From Clostridiales bacterium (GTDB lineage: Bacteria; Bacillota; Clostridia; Oscillospirales; CAG-272): a DNA stretch of 56,477 nt. The notes under the pieces are model-generated. The model was not told where the DNA came from. It made no database searches and worked only from the letters and a program-made list of their open reading frames with translations. Below, piece by piece: positions 16,691 to 24,419 of the stretch. The translations under genes and the position numbers were made by a program. Location: NCBI GenBank assembly GCA_022800625.1, contig JAAWQR010000011.1, positions 1 through 56,477 of the forward strand. The letters are read 5' to 3'. Numbering within the stretch: position 1 is the first letter of the stretch; the number at the start of each line of letters is the position of its first letter.

Positions 16691-17323
16691 TTAGTTTTTC
16701 TGCTCCGACATTTGCTCTCTTATGCTGCGAACGATTGCTTCCGTCTGTTCGCCTTTAAATTTGAAGCTTGATTTGTTAGCGATAACGCGCGCGCTGATCG
16801 GCTCAATGCTTTCGTATACCTCAAGATCGTTTTCCCTGAGCGTGGTTCCCGTTTCCACAATGTCCACGATAACGTCGGACAGTCCGAGTATGGGAGCTAT
16901 CTCTATTGAGCCGTTCAGATGAATAATGTCAATGTCGCGACCGACCGAGGCATAATAATTCTTTGTAATGTTGGTGAATTTCGTAGCAACGCGCAGTGTT
17001 TTCTGAGGATTATCGTGAAAATTGCGTTTTGCGGCGACTGCCATACGGCATTTGCCGATGTCAAGATCAAGAAGCTCGTATACGTCAGGCTCATATTCAA
17101 GCAGGATATCTTTTCCCGCAACACCGATATCGGCAGCTCCCTTTTCGACGTATATTGCAACATCGGAAGGCTTTACCCAAAAGTATCTGACACCACATTC
17201 GGAATTTTCAAATATGAGCTTGCGGTTGTTTTCTTTTATTGAGGGGCATTCAAAGCCTGCACGCTCAAACATTGAGTACACCTTTTCACCGAGTCTCCCC
17301 TTTGGGAGAGCTATGTTAAGCAT
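16691..17323 (-). CDS. hisG: ATP phosphoribosyltransferase, short form
   Basis: About 210 residues, catalysing the first committed step. Short HisG lacks the C-terminal regulatory domain and needs HisZ, whose gene overlaps it here by a few bases. IALPKGRLGEKVYSMFERAG and DIVETGTTLRENDL (PRPP site) are clear. The ATG at 17323 is preferred over a TTG nine bases upstream. Confidence 0.96.
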   Translation of the reverse strand: MLNIALPKGRLGEKVYSMFERAGFECPSIKENNRKLIFENSECGVRYFWVKPSDVAIYVEKGAADIGVAGKDILLEYEPDVYELLDLDIGKCRMAVAAKRNFHDNPQKTLRVATKFTNITKNYYASVGRDIDIIHLNGSIEIAPILGLSDVIVDIVETGTTLRENDLEVYESIEPISARVIANKSSFKFKGEQTEAIVRSIREQMSEQKN

Positions 17324-18431
17324 TGTTTTCAAGGATATCCACCCCGTTTTCTCTGAGTCTCAAAAGCTGTCTGTACTTTATCTTTTCAGGAACTTCTCTT
17401 TGTGCCATAACGCTCTTTCCGTTTGAGGTTAGCATGGAGATAGCATCGTTCAGCACATCGATCTTATCATTCTCACCGTATAGCAGAACCGCGTCAACAT
17501 CGAATGAACCGTCGTCCTCTCCCAATCTTTCGAGCATATCAAGATATACTGCGAATCCGATAGCACGTGATTTTCTGCCCATTTTTGTCATGAGATTGTC
17601 GTACTGTCCGCCTGACAGCACACCCGCTGCCAGTCCGTTTATAAATCCGCGGAAAACGAAGCCGTTGTAGTAACCCATGTCATTTATAACAGAAAAATCT
17701 ATTTTAATCTTTCCGCGAAGACCTCCCTTTTCAAGAGAAGCGACGATTTCCGTAAGGCGGTCGAGCGCGTATGATGCGCTCTCGGGTACGATCTCCCGAA
17801 GTGTGGGAATGACGTTCTCAGGATTGCCGTAAGCAGTTACAAGACGGACAAGCGTATCGGGCGAAACGCCTGCATTCGTGCATACAGCCTCTATGCCGTG
17901 CGTGTTCTTTTCGCCGATACACTTGATGATCTCACGCTCAGCGTCAGGCTCAAGTCCGAGAGAGTCGATAACCGCAGATACGATGTCAAGCTGTGAGATA
18001 TCGAGAACAAAGTCCTCTGAAATACTTTTCAGGCTTTCCGCAGCGAGCATCAGAACCTCGTATACAGCATAATCATCGACCGCTCCGATGCACTCAAGTC
18101 CTGTCTGCATGATTTCCTTATACGAATGAGTTCCGGGAGATACCCTGTATACATTTTCATTGTAATATACTTTGCTGACGCAGTTTCCCTCGTCACGGCT
18201 GTTTTTTATGATAGACAGGGTTACATCGGGCTTCAGCGCCATCAGCTTTCCGTCTGTGTCCGTGAATGTGATTATATTATCCGAAACCAAAAAATCTTTG
18301 TTTCTGACATAAAGATCATACTCTTCAAATTTACTCATCTTGTATTGCGAGTAGCCGTACTTTCGATACAGCTCGCGCAGCTTGAATATTGCGATATCGT
18401 CTTTTTTTAAGACCTTGCTGCTGATTTCCAT
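17316..18431 (-). CDS. hisZ: ATP phosphoribosyltransferase regulatory subunit
   Basis: A 371-residue histidyl-tRNA-synthetase paralogue without the anticodon domain. Class II motifs remain: LMALKPDVTLSI, VYYNENVYRV, EIMQTGLECIG, and FRGFINGLAAGVLSGGQYDNL. It binds HisG and confers histidine feedback control. It is the first biosynthetic gene of the operon, and overlaps hisG. Confidence 0.93.
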   Translation of the reverse strand: MEISSKVLKKDDIAIFKLRELYRKYGYSQYKMSKFEEYDLYVRNKDFLVSDNIITFTDTDGKLMALKPDVTLSIIKNSRDEGNCVSKVYYNENVYRVSPGTHSYKEIMQTGLECIGAVDDYAVYEVLMLAAESLKSISEDFVLDISQLDIVSAVIDSLGLEPDAEREIIKCIGEKNTHGIEAVCTNAGVSPDTLVRLVTAYGNPENVIPTLREIVPESASYALDRLTEIVASLEKGGLRGKIKIDFSVINDMGYYNGFVFRGFINGLAAGVLSGGQYDNLMTKMGRKSRAIGFAVYLDMLERLGEDDGSFDVDAVLLYGENDKIDVLNDAISMLTSNGKSVMAQREVPEKIKYRQLLRLRENGVDILENNA

Positions 18432-18569
18432 ATATTGTATTATAAGCCTTTCAGATTATTTTTCATTGTTATTACAGTGTCTTTCTTCACTTTAGCGCAG
18501 ATGAACGATAAAGTTGTCATTTACGTCGTCGAGAGGCAGAAATCGGGTATAAAGAAGTTCACCCTATCA

Positions 18570-18869
18570 TCATTCAGATTTTTTGTCTTCCGACATGCGG
18601 TCAAGAACCGTGCGGTAACCTCCGCTTCCGTACAGCAAACATTTATTTACGCGGCTGATCGTAGCAGTGCTCGCGCCTGTTTGTCCCGAAACCTCAATAT
18701 AGCTGTTGCCGTCTTTCAGCATACGTGCGACCTTGAGCCGTTGGGATATGTCCTGAAGCTCCTTGACCGTGCATACATCTTCAAAAAACTTGCCGCATTC
18801 ATCGGCGTTTTCAAGAAGCAGAACCGCTTCAAAAAACTCTCTCATAATATCGGAATGAAAGCTTTCCAT
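18570..18869 (-). CDS. YerC/YecD family TrpR-related regulator
   Basis: About 99 residues, all-helical. The pattern FFEAVLLLENADECGKFFEDV, CTVKELQDISQRLKVARML and the helix-turn-helix YIEVSGQTGASTATISRVNKCL is that of the TrpR-like YerC family. It lies directly upstream of hisZ (139 bases), apparently in the same transcript, so it may control histidine synthesis. The 11-base word ACTTTATCGTT occurs both in its promoter spacer (minus strand, about 18988-18998) and between it and hisZ (about 18503-18513). The ATG at 18869 is chosen; a TTG 12 bases upstream lies too close to the GAAAGG site. Confidence 0.85.
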   Translation of the reverse strand: MESFHSDIMREFFEAVLLLENADECGKFFEDVCTVKELQDISQRLKVARMLKDGNSYIEVSGQTGASTATISRVNKCLLYGSGGYRTVLDRMSEDKKSE

Positions 18870-18973
18870 AAATTCTATCAAGCCTTTCTTTTTGATTTGT
18901 TTTATTATCTTTTCTTTAAAAACGAAAATTATTAACCTTCACTTTTTTGTGCCTTTCACTTCAGCACTTTACT

Positions 18974-19002
18974 ATGATAACACAATAAAACGATAAAGTC
19001 AA
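18974..19002 (-). promoter_or_regulatory. Promoter of yerC-his operon
   Basis: Minus strand TTGACT, 17 bases, TATCAT. About 100 bases of leader precede yerC. I see no T-box (no GGTGGTACCGCG-like sequence) and no leader peptide rich in histidine. Confidence 0.7.
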
Positions 19003-19037
19003 TGGTGTAATTATAAATTTATAATTTTTATTGTGTT

Positions 19038-19364
19038 TTACAGCAGATTGAAGATAACAAATTCCACCGCTACGACCACAAGCGGACATACTACGGCTAC
19101 GGTAAACATGCTGCGGCCGCGCAGAGCAAGGATTATTCCTGCCGCGAGTGCCGCCGCTCCTGCTATCGGCGTACGCGTTGCTTCAAAAATTGCGGGAACA
19201 GTCATGACCGACAGTGTAACATACGGAACATAGTATAAAAACGAACGAACTGTACGGTTTTTGATCTCTCCTCTGATGAGGACGAGAGGAAGGACTCGGA
19301 TAACGTAGGTTACCGCCGCCATTATAAGAATATATATCGGAATTTTATTCACGTTTATGACCAT
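19038..19364 (-). CDS. azlD: AzlD-type branched-chain amino-acid exporter subunit
   Basis: About 108 residues with four hydrophobic segments (PIYILIMAAVTYVIRVLPLVL, FLYYVPYVTLSVMTVPAIF, GAAALAAGIILAL, VCPLVVVAVEFVIF). This is the small AzlD subunit that works with AzlC encoded just upstream. The ATG at 19364 abuts AAAGGA; a GTG 12 bases downstream is a better-spaced alternative. Confidence 0.9.
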   Translation of the reverse strand: MVINVNKIPIYILIMAAVTYVIRVLPLVLIRGEIKNRTVRSFLYYVPYVTLSVMTVPAIFEATRTPIAGAAALAAGIILALRGRSMFTVAVVCPLVVVAVEFVIFNLL

Positions 19365-19452
19365 TCCTTTCTTACGTCTGAAAACAACTGACATGTGTTC
19401 ACGCGCATTTTATTTTCAGACATATTACGCTTTTACATTATTTCATACGTAT

Positions 19453-20166
19453 TTATTCGCAGTCGGCGTCATCGGGTATCGGACGGAGGAGTGCCGCCGC
19501 AAGCGATATGACAACGGTGAGAATTATGGTTTTTATTCCCGACGGTATGCCTGAGATAAACGGTATATACTTTGCGGCACAGCTCAGTATAAAGCTGATT
19601 ATAACAAGCCACGCGATAGTGCGGTTCTTTGCGGCGGGCGGAATAATAATCGCTATGAACATTCCGAACAGAGCAACGCCGAGCGCGCTGACGGCAAAGG
19701 CTGGCAGTACGTCTCCGACGAGAACGCCGAGCGCTGTTCCGAGAGACCAGCCCGGCAGTGCGACTGTCATGGCTCCGTAAGCATATGCAGGCTCTAAGTA
19801 TCCGTCCCTTGCCACGCATACGGCAAAGATTTCGTCGGTCAGGTCAAAACCAACGATAAGTCTGTGATAAAACGGAGTGTCCGGTGAAAATTTCTGACTG
19901 AGCGTGCATGACATGAGCAGATATCTTGCATTGGCGACAAGCTCCATCAGTGCAACTTCGGCATATCCTGCGCCTGCGGCGATAAGCGATATTGCGGCGT
20001 ATTCTCCTGCCGAAGCGTTGCACAGCAGACTTGCGAGAGCCGCCTGAAGCGCATTAAAGCCGACCTTTCCTGCGGTAATTCCGAGTGCGAACGACACGGC
20101 AAAATAACCGAGAGCTATCGGTATTCCGTCGCGTATGCCGCTTTTGTATTCTTTAAGCTTACTCAT
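19453..20166 (-). CDS. azlC: AzlC-type branched-chain amino-acid exporter
   Basis: About 237 residues, multi-spanning membrane protein. Conserved features are GIRDGIPIALGYFAVSFALGI at the N terminus and MELVANARYLLMSCTLSQKF, typical of AzlC. With AzlD it forms an efflux system for branched-chain amino acids. The frame is open to 20352, but the family start is MSKLKEY with GGAG upstream. Confidence 0.92.
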   Translation of the reverse strand: MSKLKEYKSGIRDGIPIALGYFAVSFALGITAGKVGFNALQAALASLLCNASAGEYAAISLIAAGAGYAEVALMELVANARYLLMSCTLSQKFSPDTPFYHRLIVGFDLTDEIFAVCVARDGYLEPAYAYGAMTVALPGWSLGTALGVLVGDVLPAFAVSALGVALFGMFIAIIIPPAAKNRTIAWLVIISFILSCAAKYIPFISGIPSGIKTIILTVVISLAAALLRPIPDDADCE

Positions 20167-20503
20167 ATATGTAAATTCTCCGTATAAAGCTTTATATTGC
20201 AGAATTTGTCGGACATTTAAGCCAAACATATATATTGTATAATTATTTGTGCATCTTTTCAAGGGAATTTCGGAAAAAGTGAGAGAAAAGCATGTTTTCA
20301 GAGTAAAGACAAAGTCATTTTGCGTAGCAAAATAGCTAAAAGTTTTGCTCAAGCTTTTTCAAAAGCTTGCAGGTTTTACTACTTCCGCGTAGCGGAACGT
20401 GCGAAAATCGACCTCCGCAGAGGCCGAAATCCCTTTGTACATTTCGCTATCTCAGATATGTTTTGTTTTCAGCCTGCTGTTTTATCTGCCCGTCAGCTAT
20501 CAC
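20167..20503. other. Non-coding gap with repeat modules
   Basis: No credible gene. It contains an AAGCTTTTTCAAAAGCTT hairpin (20351-20368), the CTACTTCCGC palindrome (20379-20402) and CCTCCGCAGAGG (20411-20422). A TTTTGCGTAGCAAAA hairpin (20318-20332) sits beside them. Confidence 0.65.
20379..20402. repeat. 24-base palindrome (CTACTTCCGC family)
   Basis: CTACTTCCGC, loop GTA, GCGGAACGT. The outer right arm is degenerate (GTGC in place of GTAG). Confidence 0.7.
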
Positions 20504-20532
20504 TTGCAAGACTTCTGAAAATTTGTTATAAT
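20504..20532 (+). promoter_or_regulatory. Promoter of the VanRS-like pair
   Basis: TTGCAA, 17 bases, TATAAT, about 33 bases before the response-regulator start. Confidence 0.75.
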
Positions 20533-20564
20533 GAAACCAAACGCATCTGCGGAAAGGAAATCTC

Positions 20565-21272
20565 ATGAACGAAAATATTTTGATAGCTGACGATGAGAGG
20601 GAAATCACCGATCTTGTGGAGCTTTATCTTAAAAACGACGGATATAATGTATATAAATTTTATAACGGATGCGATGCATTGAAATGTATCGAAAAAGAAA
20701 AGATTGATCTTGCGATACTTGATGTTATGCTGCCTGACGCGGACGGATTTCAGATGTGCCGCAGTATAAGAGAAAAATATTATTTTCCCATAATAATGCT
20801 TACGGCAAAAACGGCGGACGAGGACAAAATATTCGGACTGACCGTCGGCGCGGACGATTACATTACAAAGCCGTTTAATCCTCTGGAGGTCGCGGCAAGA
20901 GTAAAAACAGGACTAAGGCGGTATACAAGGTACAATCGGTTCGGTGACGCTGAAAATGAATCCGAAGAAGTATCGGAATACGATATCAGAGGACTTGTTA
21001 TAAACAAGAAAGAGCACAAATGTACGCTGTACGGAAAGGCGCTGACGCTGACTCCGACAGAGTTTTCCATTGTATGGTATTTGTGCGAAAATCAGGGTAA
21101 AGTTATCCCGTCTGAAGAGCTGTTTGAAGCTGTATGGGGTGAAAAATATCTGGACAACAACAATACGGTGATGGCTCATATAGGCAGACTGAGGGAAAAA
21201 CTGAAAGAAAACGCAAAAAATCCGAAATTTATAAAGACCGTATGGGGAGTTGGATACACAATTGAAAAATAA
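20565..21272 (+). CDS. OmpR/PhoB-family response regulator, VanR-like
   Basis: 235 residues. Receiver domain 1-115 with acidic pair (ADDE), phosphoacceptor Asp in LAILDVMLPDADGF (about 53) and Lys in DYITKPF. Winged-helix DNA-binding domain from about 150 (TPTEFSIVWYLCENQGK, then NNTVMAHIGRLREKL). By eye the receiver and output read like VanR (ITDLVELYLKNDGYNVYKFY; VWGEKYLDNNNTVMAHI), the regulator of glycopeptide-resistance operons. The histidine kinase gene overlaps its 3' end. No vanHAX-like genes follow. Confidence 0.93.
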   Translation: MNENILIADDEREITDLVELYLKNDGYNVYKFYNGCDALKCIEKEKIDLAILDVMLPDADGFQMCRSIREKYYFPIIMLTAKTADEDKIFGLTVGADDYITKPFNPLEVAARVKTGLRRYTRYNRFGDAENESEEVSEYDIRGLVINKKEHKCTLYGKALTLTPTEFSIVWYLCENQGKVIPSEELFEAVWGEKYLDNNNTVMAHIGRLREKLKENAKNPKFIKTVWGVGYTIEK

Positions 21273-22410
21273 AAAGGATTTAAGCGGAGATTTCCGTATT
21301 TTTAAGCGGAAAATGTTTACGAGAACCGTGGTTATGGTCTTATTTGCGATCATAGGCATACACGCGCTTTATGATCTTGTTCTGCATCACCGATTTGCAA
21401 ATTGGATTGTCTCGGTTTTTCAAAGCATATTTCGTATAGATTATGATGCGGCGCGCGACATGTATTTTTCCACCTTTAGGAATAATATCGACCTTGTGTT
21501 CCTTTTGGCGGAAGCTGTAGTGTTTTTTATAATTTTCAGAATTTATCTCAGATGGTTCACGGAATATTTCAAAGAGATAAATGTCGGAATCGATTCTCTG
21601 AGCGACGAAAGTATCACAGAAATATCGCTGTCGGCGGAGCTGCTGCCGACAGAAAGAAAGCTGAATTCGGTAAATCACGCGATAGAAAAGCAAAAAAGGG
21701 ATATTCTTGAAGCTGAGCAGAAGAAAAACGATCTAGTCATGTATCTTGCGCACGATTTGAAAACTCCCCTCGCGTCTGTGATAGGATATCTGAATCTTCT
21801 GAACGACGCAGGCGAGCTTCCGCGAGAGCTTGAAGAAAAATATATTTCAATTGCGCTCGAAAAAGCGGACAGGCTTGAGGACTTGATTAACGAATTTTTT
21901 GATATTGCAAGGTTTAATCTTTCGGGCATTACATTGCAGTACGGGGACATAAATCTTACGATGCTTCTTGAGCAGTTGATATATGAATTCTCACCTATGC
22001 TGTCGGAGAAAAATATAAAATGCCTGCTTGAGGCGGAACGGGATATCAGGATACGGTGCGATTCTGATAAAATACAGCGAGTGTTTGACAATATTTTGAG
22101 GAATGCTGTTTTTTACGGCGCGTCTGACAGCGAGATAGAAATATCAGCGCATCTCTCAGGCGAGCACGCTCATGTCAGCTTTAAAAATCGCGGAGACACA
22201 ATACCTCAGGATAAGCTCGGTCGCATATTTGAGCAGTTTTATCGGGTAGATCCGTCCCGCAGCTCGGAAAGCGGAGGTTCCGGACTCGGACTTGCTATTG
22301 CAAAACAGATAACGGAACTGCACGGCGGCTTTATCACGGCGGTAAGCTGTGACGGTGTTACAAAATTTGAAGTTGTGCTTCCGACAAAAGAAAAGAACAA
22401 TATAAAATAA
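21250..22410 (+). CDS. Sensor histidine kinase, VanS-like
   Basis: About 386 residues (382 if the second TTG is used). Two membrane segments at about 19-39 and 82-99 flank a short extracellular loop. The H-box is YLAHDLKTPLASVIGYLNLL (about 170-189), followed by N-, G1- and G2-boxes (NAVFYGA, FEQFYRVD, GGSGLGLAIAKQ). H-box context and the short sensor loop resemble VanS. A TTG start is likely: either 21250, overlapping the regulator gene, or 21262, with GGGGAG upstream. It should phosphorylate the 20565 product; the stimulus is unknown. Confidence 0.92.
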   Translation: MDTQLKNKKDLSGDFRIFKRKMFTRTVVMVLFAIIGIHALYDLVLHHRFANWIVSVFQSIFRIDYDAARDMYFSTFRNNIDLVFLLAEAVVFFIIFRIYLRWFTEYFKEINVGIDSLSDESITEISLSAELLPTERKLNSVNHAIEKQKRDILEAEQKKNDLVMYLAHDLKTPLASVIGYLNLLNDAGELPRELEEKYISIALEKADRLEDLINEFFDIARFNLSGITLQYGDINLTMLLEQLIYEFSPMLSEKNIKCLLEAERDIRIRCDSDKIQRVFDNILRNAVFYGASDSEIEISAHLSGEHAHVSFKNRGDTIPQDKLGRIFEQFYRVDPSRSSESGGSGLGLAIAKQITELHGGFITAVSCDGVTKFEVVLPTKEKNNIK

Positions 22411-22466
22411 AAGGCATATAAGCAGTGCCTGAAATTACAAATTAAGATAAAGGAATGGTGATTATT

Positions 22467-22925
22467 GTGAAAACAGTATGCGGACTTGATTGCAGTGAAT
22501 GCGGAATGAAAGACAGTTGTGCAGGCTGTGCGGAAACAAACGGGAGGCCTTTCGGCGGTTCATGTATGATCGCGGTATGCTGTGAAGATAAGGGGTGTAA
22601 GAACTGCGGTAAATCATTTGAAGCTCCATGCAGATTAAAACAGCAGCTGATCTCTGAATTTAACGCATTGGGAATCAAGGATATGGAGGAGGTTACAGAT
22701 CTGAATGCTCTTCACGGAGAGTACATAAATTTGCAGTATACGCTTCCCGGAGGACAGAATATTGAATTTTGGGATAACGACAGAGTTTATCTCGGTAATC
22801 AAATTTGTAAGAAGAACAGTGATAGATGCTATGGTCTTACCGCTGATGAAAATTACCTTTTGGTATGCGAGTACGGGGAGAACGGATCAGATGCTGAAAT
22901 TGTCGTATACAAAAGGCGAAAATAA
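22467..22925 (+). CDS. DUF3795-type cysteine-rich protein
   Basis: About 152 residues. The N terminus KTVCGLDCSECGMKDSCAGC followed by GRPFGGSCMIAVCCEDKGCKNC is the pattern of DUF3795 proteins, likely metal or Fe-S binding. A GTG start with GGTG six bases upstream is preferred; an ATG at 22455 is in frame but directly abuts AAAGGA. The C-terminal half (about 75-150) looks like a small beta-rich domain. Function unknown. Confidence 0.75.
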   Translation: MKTVCGLDCSECGMKDSCAGCAETNGRPFGGSCMIAVCCEDKGCKNCGKSFEAPCRLKQQLISEFNALGIKDMEEVTDLNALHGEYINLQYTLPGGQNIEFWDNDRVYLGNQICKKNSDRCYGLTADENYLLVCEYGENGSDAEIVVYKRRK

Positions 22926-22961
22926 AAAGGCTTATGCCGTTTCGGCGTAATGGAGGTTATT

Positions 22962-23507
22962 ATGGCAAAAATAATCGGAATCTCAGGCGGAAGCGCAAGC
23001 GGGAAATCTACTTTCTCAAAGAAGCTTGTGGGTTTATTTGAGAAAGATCACAAAGTAAAGCTTATCGGAATGGACTGGCATTACAAAAAGGCAGAGGACA
23101 GACCGCATGTGCCATCGCACATCAGCGGAATATATTATACCGATGATAATTCTCCCGATTCGATTGACTTTGAAGCGTTTCATAAGGCAATAGATGATGC
23201 TTTGTGCGAAGGAAATGATATTATCATTCTTGAGGGACTTTTTGTTCTGTCAGATGAATATATCAAAGACAGACTTGATCTGAAAGTGTTTGTTGACTGT
23301 CTTCCTGATGAGAGGATCGTCCGCAGACTCAGAAGAAATACAGGTTGGGGAATGAGCTTTGATGAGGTTAGTTCTGTATATTTGGATATGGTGCGATTCA
23401 GGCATGATATGTACGTAGAGCCATATAAATGGACGGCTGATATTATCGTAAACGGTTCGGGAAATACCGATAAAGTCTGCGAGATGATATATAAAAACTT
23501 TAATTGA
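22962..23507 (+). CDS. Uridine-kinase-like P-loop kinase
   Basis: About 181 residues. Walker A GGSASGKSTFS (about 8-18), DWHYKK in the position of the uridine-kinase substrate loop, ILEGLFVL as Walker-B-like strand, and RLRRNTGWG as LID-like arginines. It belongs to the Udk/PRK group, but it is shorter than typical Udk (about 205-215) and the substrate is not certain. The stop codon overlaps the -35 element of the next promoter. Confidence 0.8.
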   Translation: MAKIIGISGGSASGKSTFSKKLVGLFEKDHKVKLIGMDWHYKKAEDRPHVPSHISGIYYTDDNSPDSIDFEAFHKAIDDALCEGNDIIILEGLFVLSDEYIKDRLDLKVFVDCLPDERIVRRLRRNTGWGMSFDEVSSVYLDMVRFRHDMYVEPYKWTADIIVNGSGNTDKVCEMIYKNFN

Positions 23508-23532
23508 CAAAAACAGAAAAATATGCTATGAT
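23504..23532 (+). promoter_or_regulatory. Strong promoter of an orphan leader module
   Basis: TTGACA, 17 bases, TATGAT: a near-consensus sigma-A promoter. TTGACA overlaps the stop codon of the upstream kinase gene. The transcript would carry the leader features at 23645-23815. Confidence 0.85.
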
Positions 23533-23644
23533 GTTATCAGAAAGACTTTACCCTGTGAAATAGATACCGCTTAATCTGCGCTGTGATGTTGATTTGGCAG
23601 TTGAGTCTGTTAGGTATAGCCAATTTGATAATATGTAAATAAAC

Positions 23645-23701
23645 AACAGTGCGTATAGAGCGTGTCTATTTTAAGGCAAGTTTCCTGCGCGCTGTTTTTA
23701 T
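23645..23701 (+). terminator. Attenuator-like terminator in leader
   Basis: AACAGTGCG (23645-23653) pairs with CGCGCTGTT (23688-23696, one G-U pair) and is followed by TTTTA. The 34-base apical part is a large loop with possible inner pairing. It lies between the promoter and a leader-peptide frame, the layout of a transcription attenuator. Confidence 0.6.
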
Positions 23702-23722
23702 CTAAAGGAGGTTTGCGCTGTT

Positions 23723-23791
23723 ATGAATGTAATCTATTATCTGAACACTTATTTTAGGGAGCGCAGAATTCCGCTTCTCTTACGCATATAA
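23723..23791 (+). CDS. Leader peptide candidate, 22 residues
   Basis: A short frame encoding MNVIYYLNTYFRERRIPLLL plus RI and a stop, preceded by a consensus AAAGGAGG at 11 bases. It follows a strong promoter and an attenuator-like hairpin, and a GCACATAT/ATATGTGC hairpin (23795-23815) follows it. This is the layout of leader peptides upstream of ribosome-protection tetracycline-resistance genes, and the sequence reminds me of such leaders, but I could not compare it. No resistance gene follows. The next frame at 23901 is an unrelated membrane protein. A real translated micropeptide is likely given the ribosome site. Confidence 0.6.
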   Translation: MNVIYYLNTYFRERRIPLLLRI

Positions 23792-23900
23792 GGGGCACAT
23801 ATTTTTAATATGTGCGTTTAGCAAAACAATCTGTGAAAGAACCGATTTGATTATCGCTCTCGCTGGTTACTAAAATTAAACTATACAGGAGTTATCGAAA

Positions 23901-24379
23901 ATGGAACCTAAAACATTTGTAATCATTGGATCTGTTATGTGGGTTGCTTGCTACATATTTTGGATTTTTGCCGCATTCAATCCGAATTTGATAAATATAC
24001 CTGCACAGGAAATGTGGATTATTATAAATAGTTGGCATATAGTTACGGCGCTTGTTTTTCTGACTGCCCTTATATTCAAAGTCAAAAAGACTTTAAAGCT
24101 GAGGTCTTTAGCAAAGCTGTCACATTCAGATTCGGAGTCAGGTCTGACTAAATCAAAAAAAGAAGCTTTCCATAGAGCTTCCGCAATACTTGCAATCATA
24201 GGACTTTTGCTGTTTATTTTTTGACATATGCTTTGTTTCATCCGGAGGAAAATTTTTCTTGGTCATATGAAGTTACGTGGATCATTTATAAAACATACCT
24301 TGCTTTAATGGGATTATCATTTTTTACGGCAATAACGCTGAAAGTAGTCTCTTTAATCAAAAAAATAAAAACCCGATAA
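23901..24379 (+). pseudogene. Small membrane protein gene with a frameshift
   Basis: The first frame (107 residues) has membrane segments at about 5-26, 46-63 and 91-107 and stops at 24222-24224 just after LLLFIF. In the -1 frame the protein continues without a break as YALFHPEENFSWSYEVTW, another membrane segment (LALMGLSFFTAITLKVV) and a basic tail to a stop at 24377-24379. The break is in a run of six T at 24217-24222; a seventh T would restore one frame of about 158 residues with four membrane segments. CAGGAG lies 10 bases before the ATG. No family was recognised. It is either a real mutation, a homopolymer sequencing error, or less likely frameshifting. Confidence 0.7.
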
Positions 24380-24409
24380 TTGCGGATTTATCCGCAATTA
24401 TCGGGTTTT
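24368..24409. terminator. Bidirectional terminator
   Basis: CCCGATAATTGCGGA and TCCGCAATTATCGGG make a perfect 15-base stem with A and T tracts on either side, between the membrane-protein gene and hydF, which converge. The stop of the frameshifted gene lies inside the stem. Confidence 0.9.
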
Positions 24410-24419
24410 CAATATACAT

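Noticed and set aside
24211..24224. Programmed -1 frameshift
   Set aside because: The T run is only six long, no downstream stimulatory structure is close, and the P-site codon would not re-pair well. A mutation or homopolymer error is simpler.
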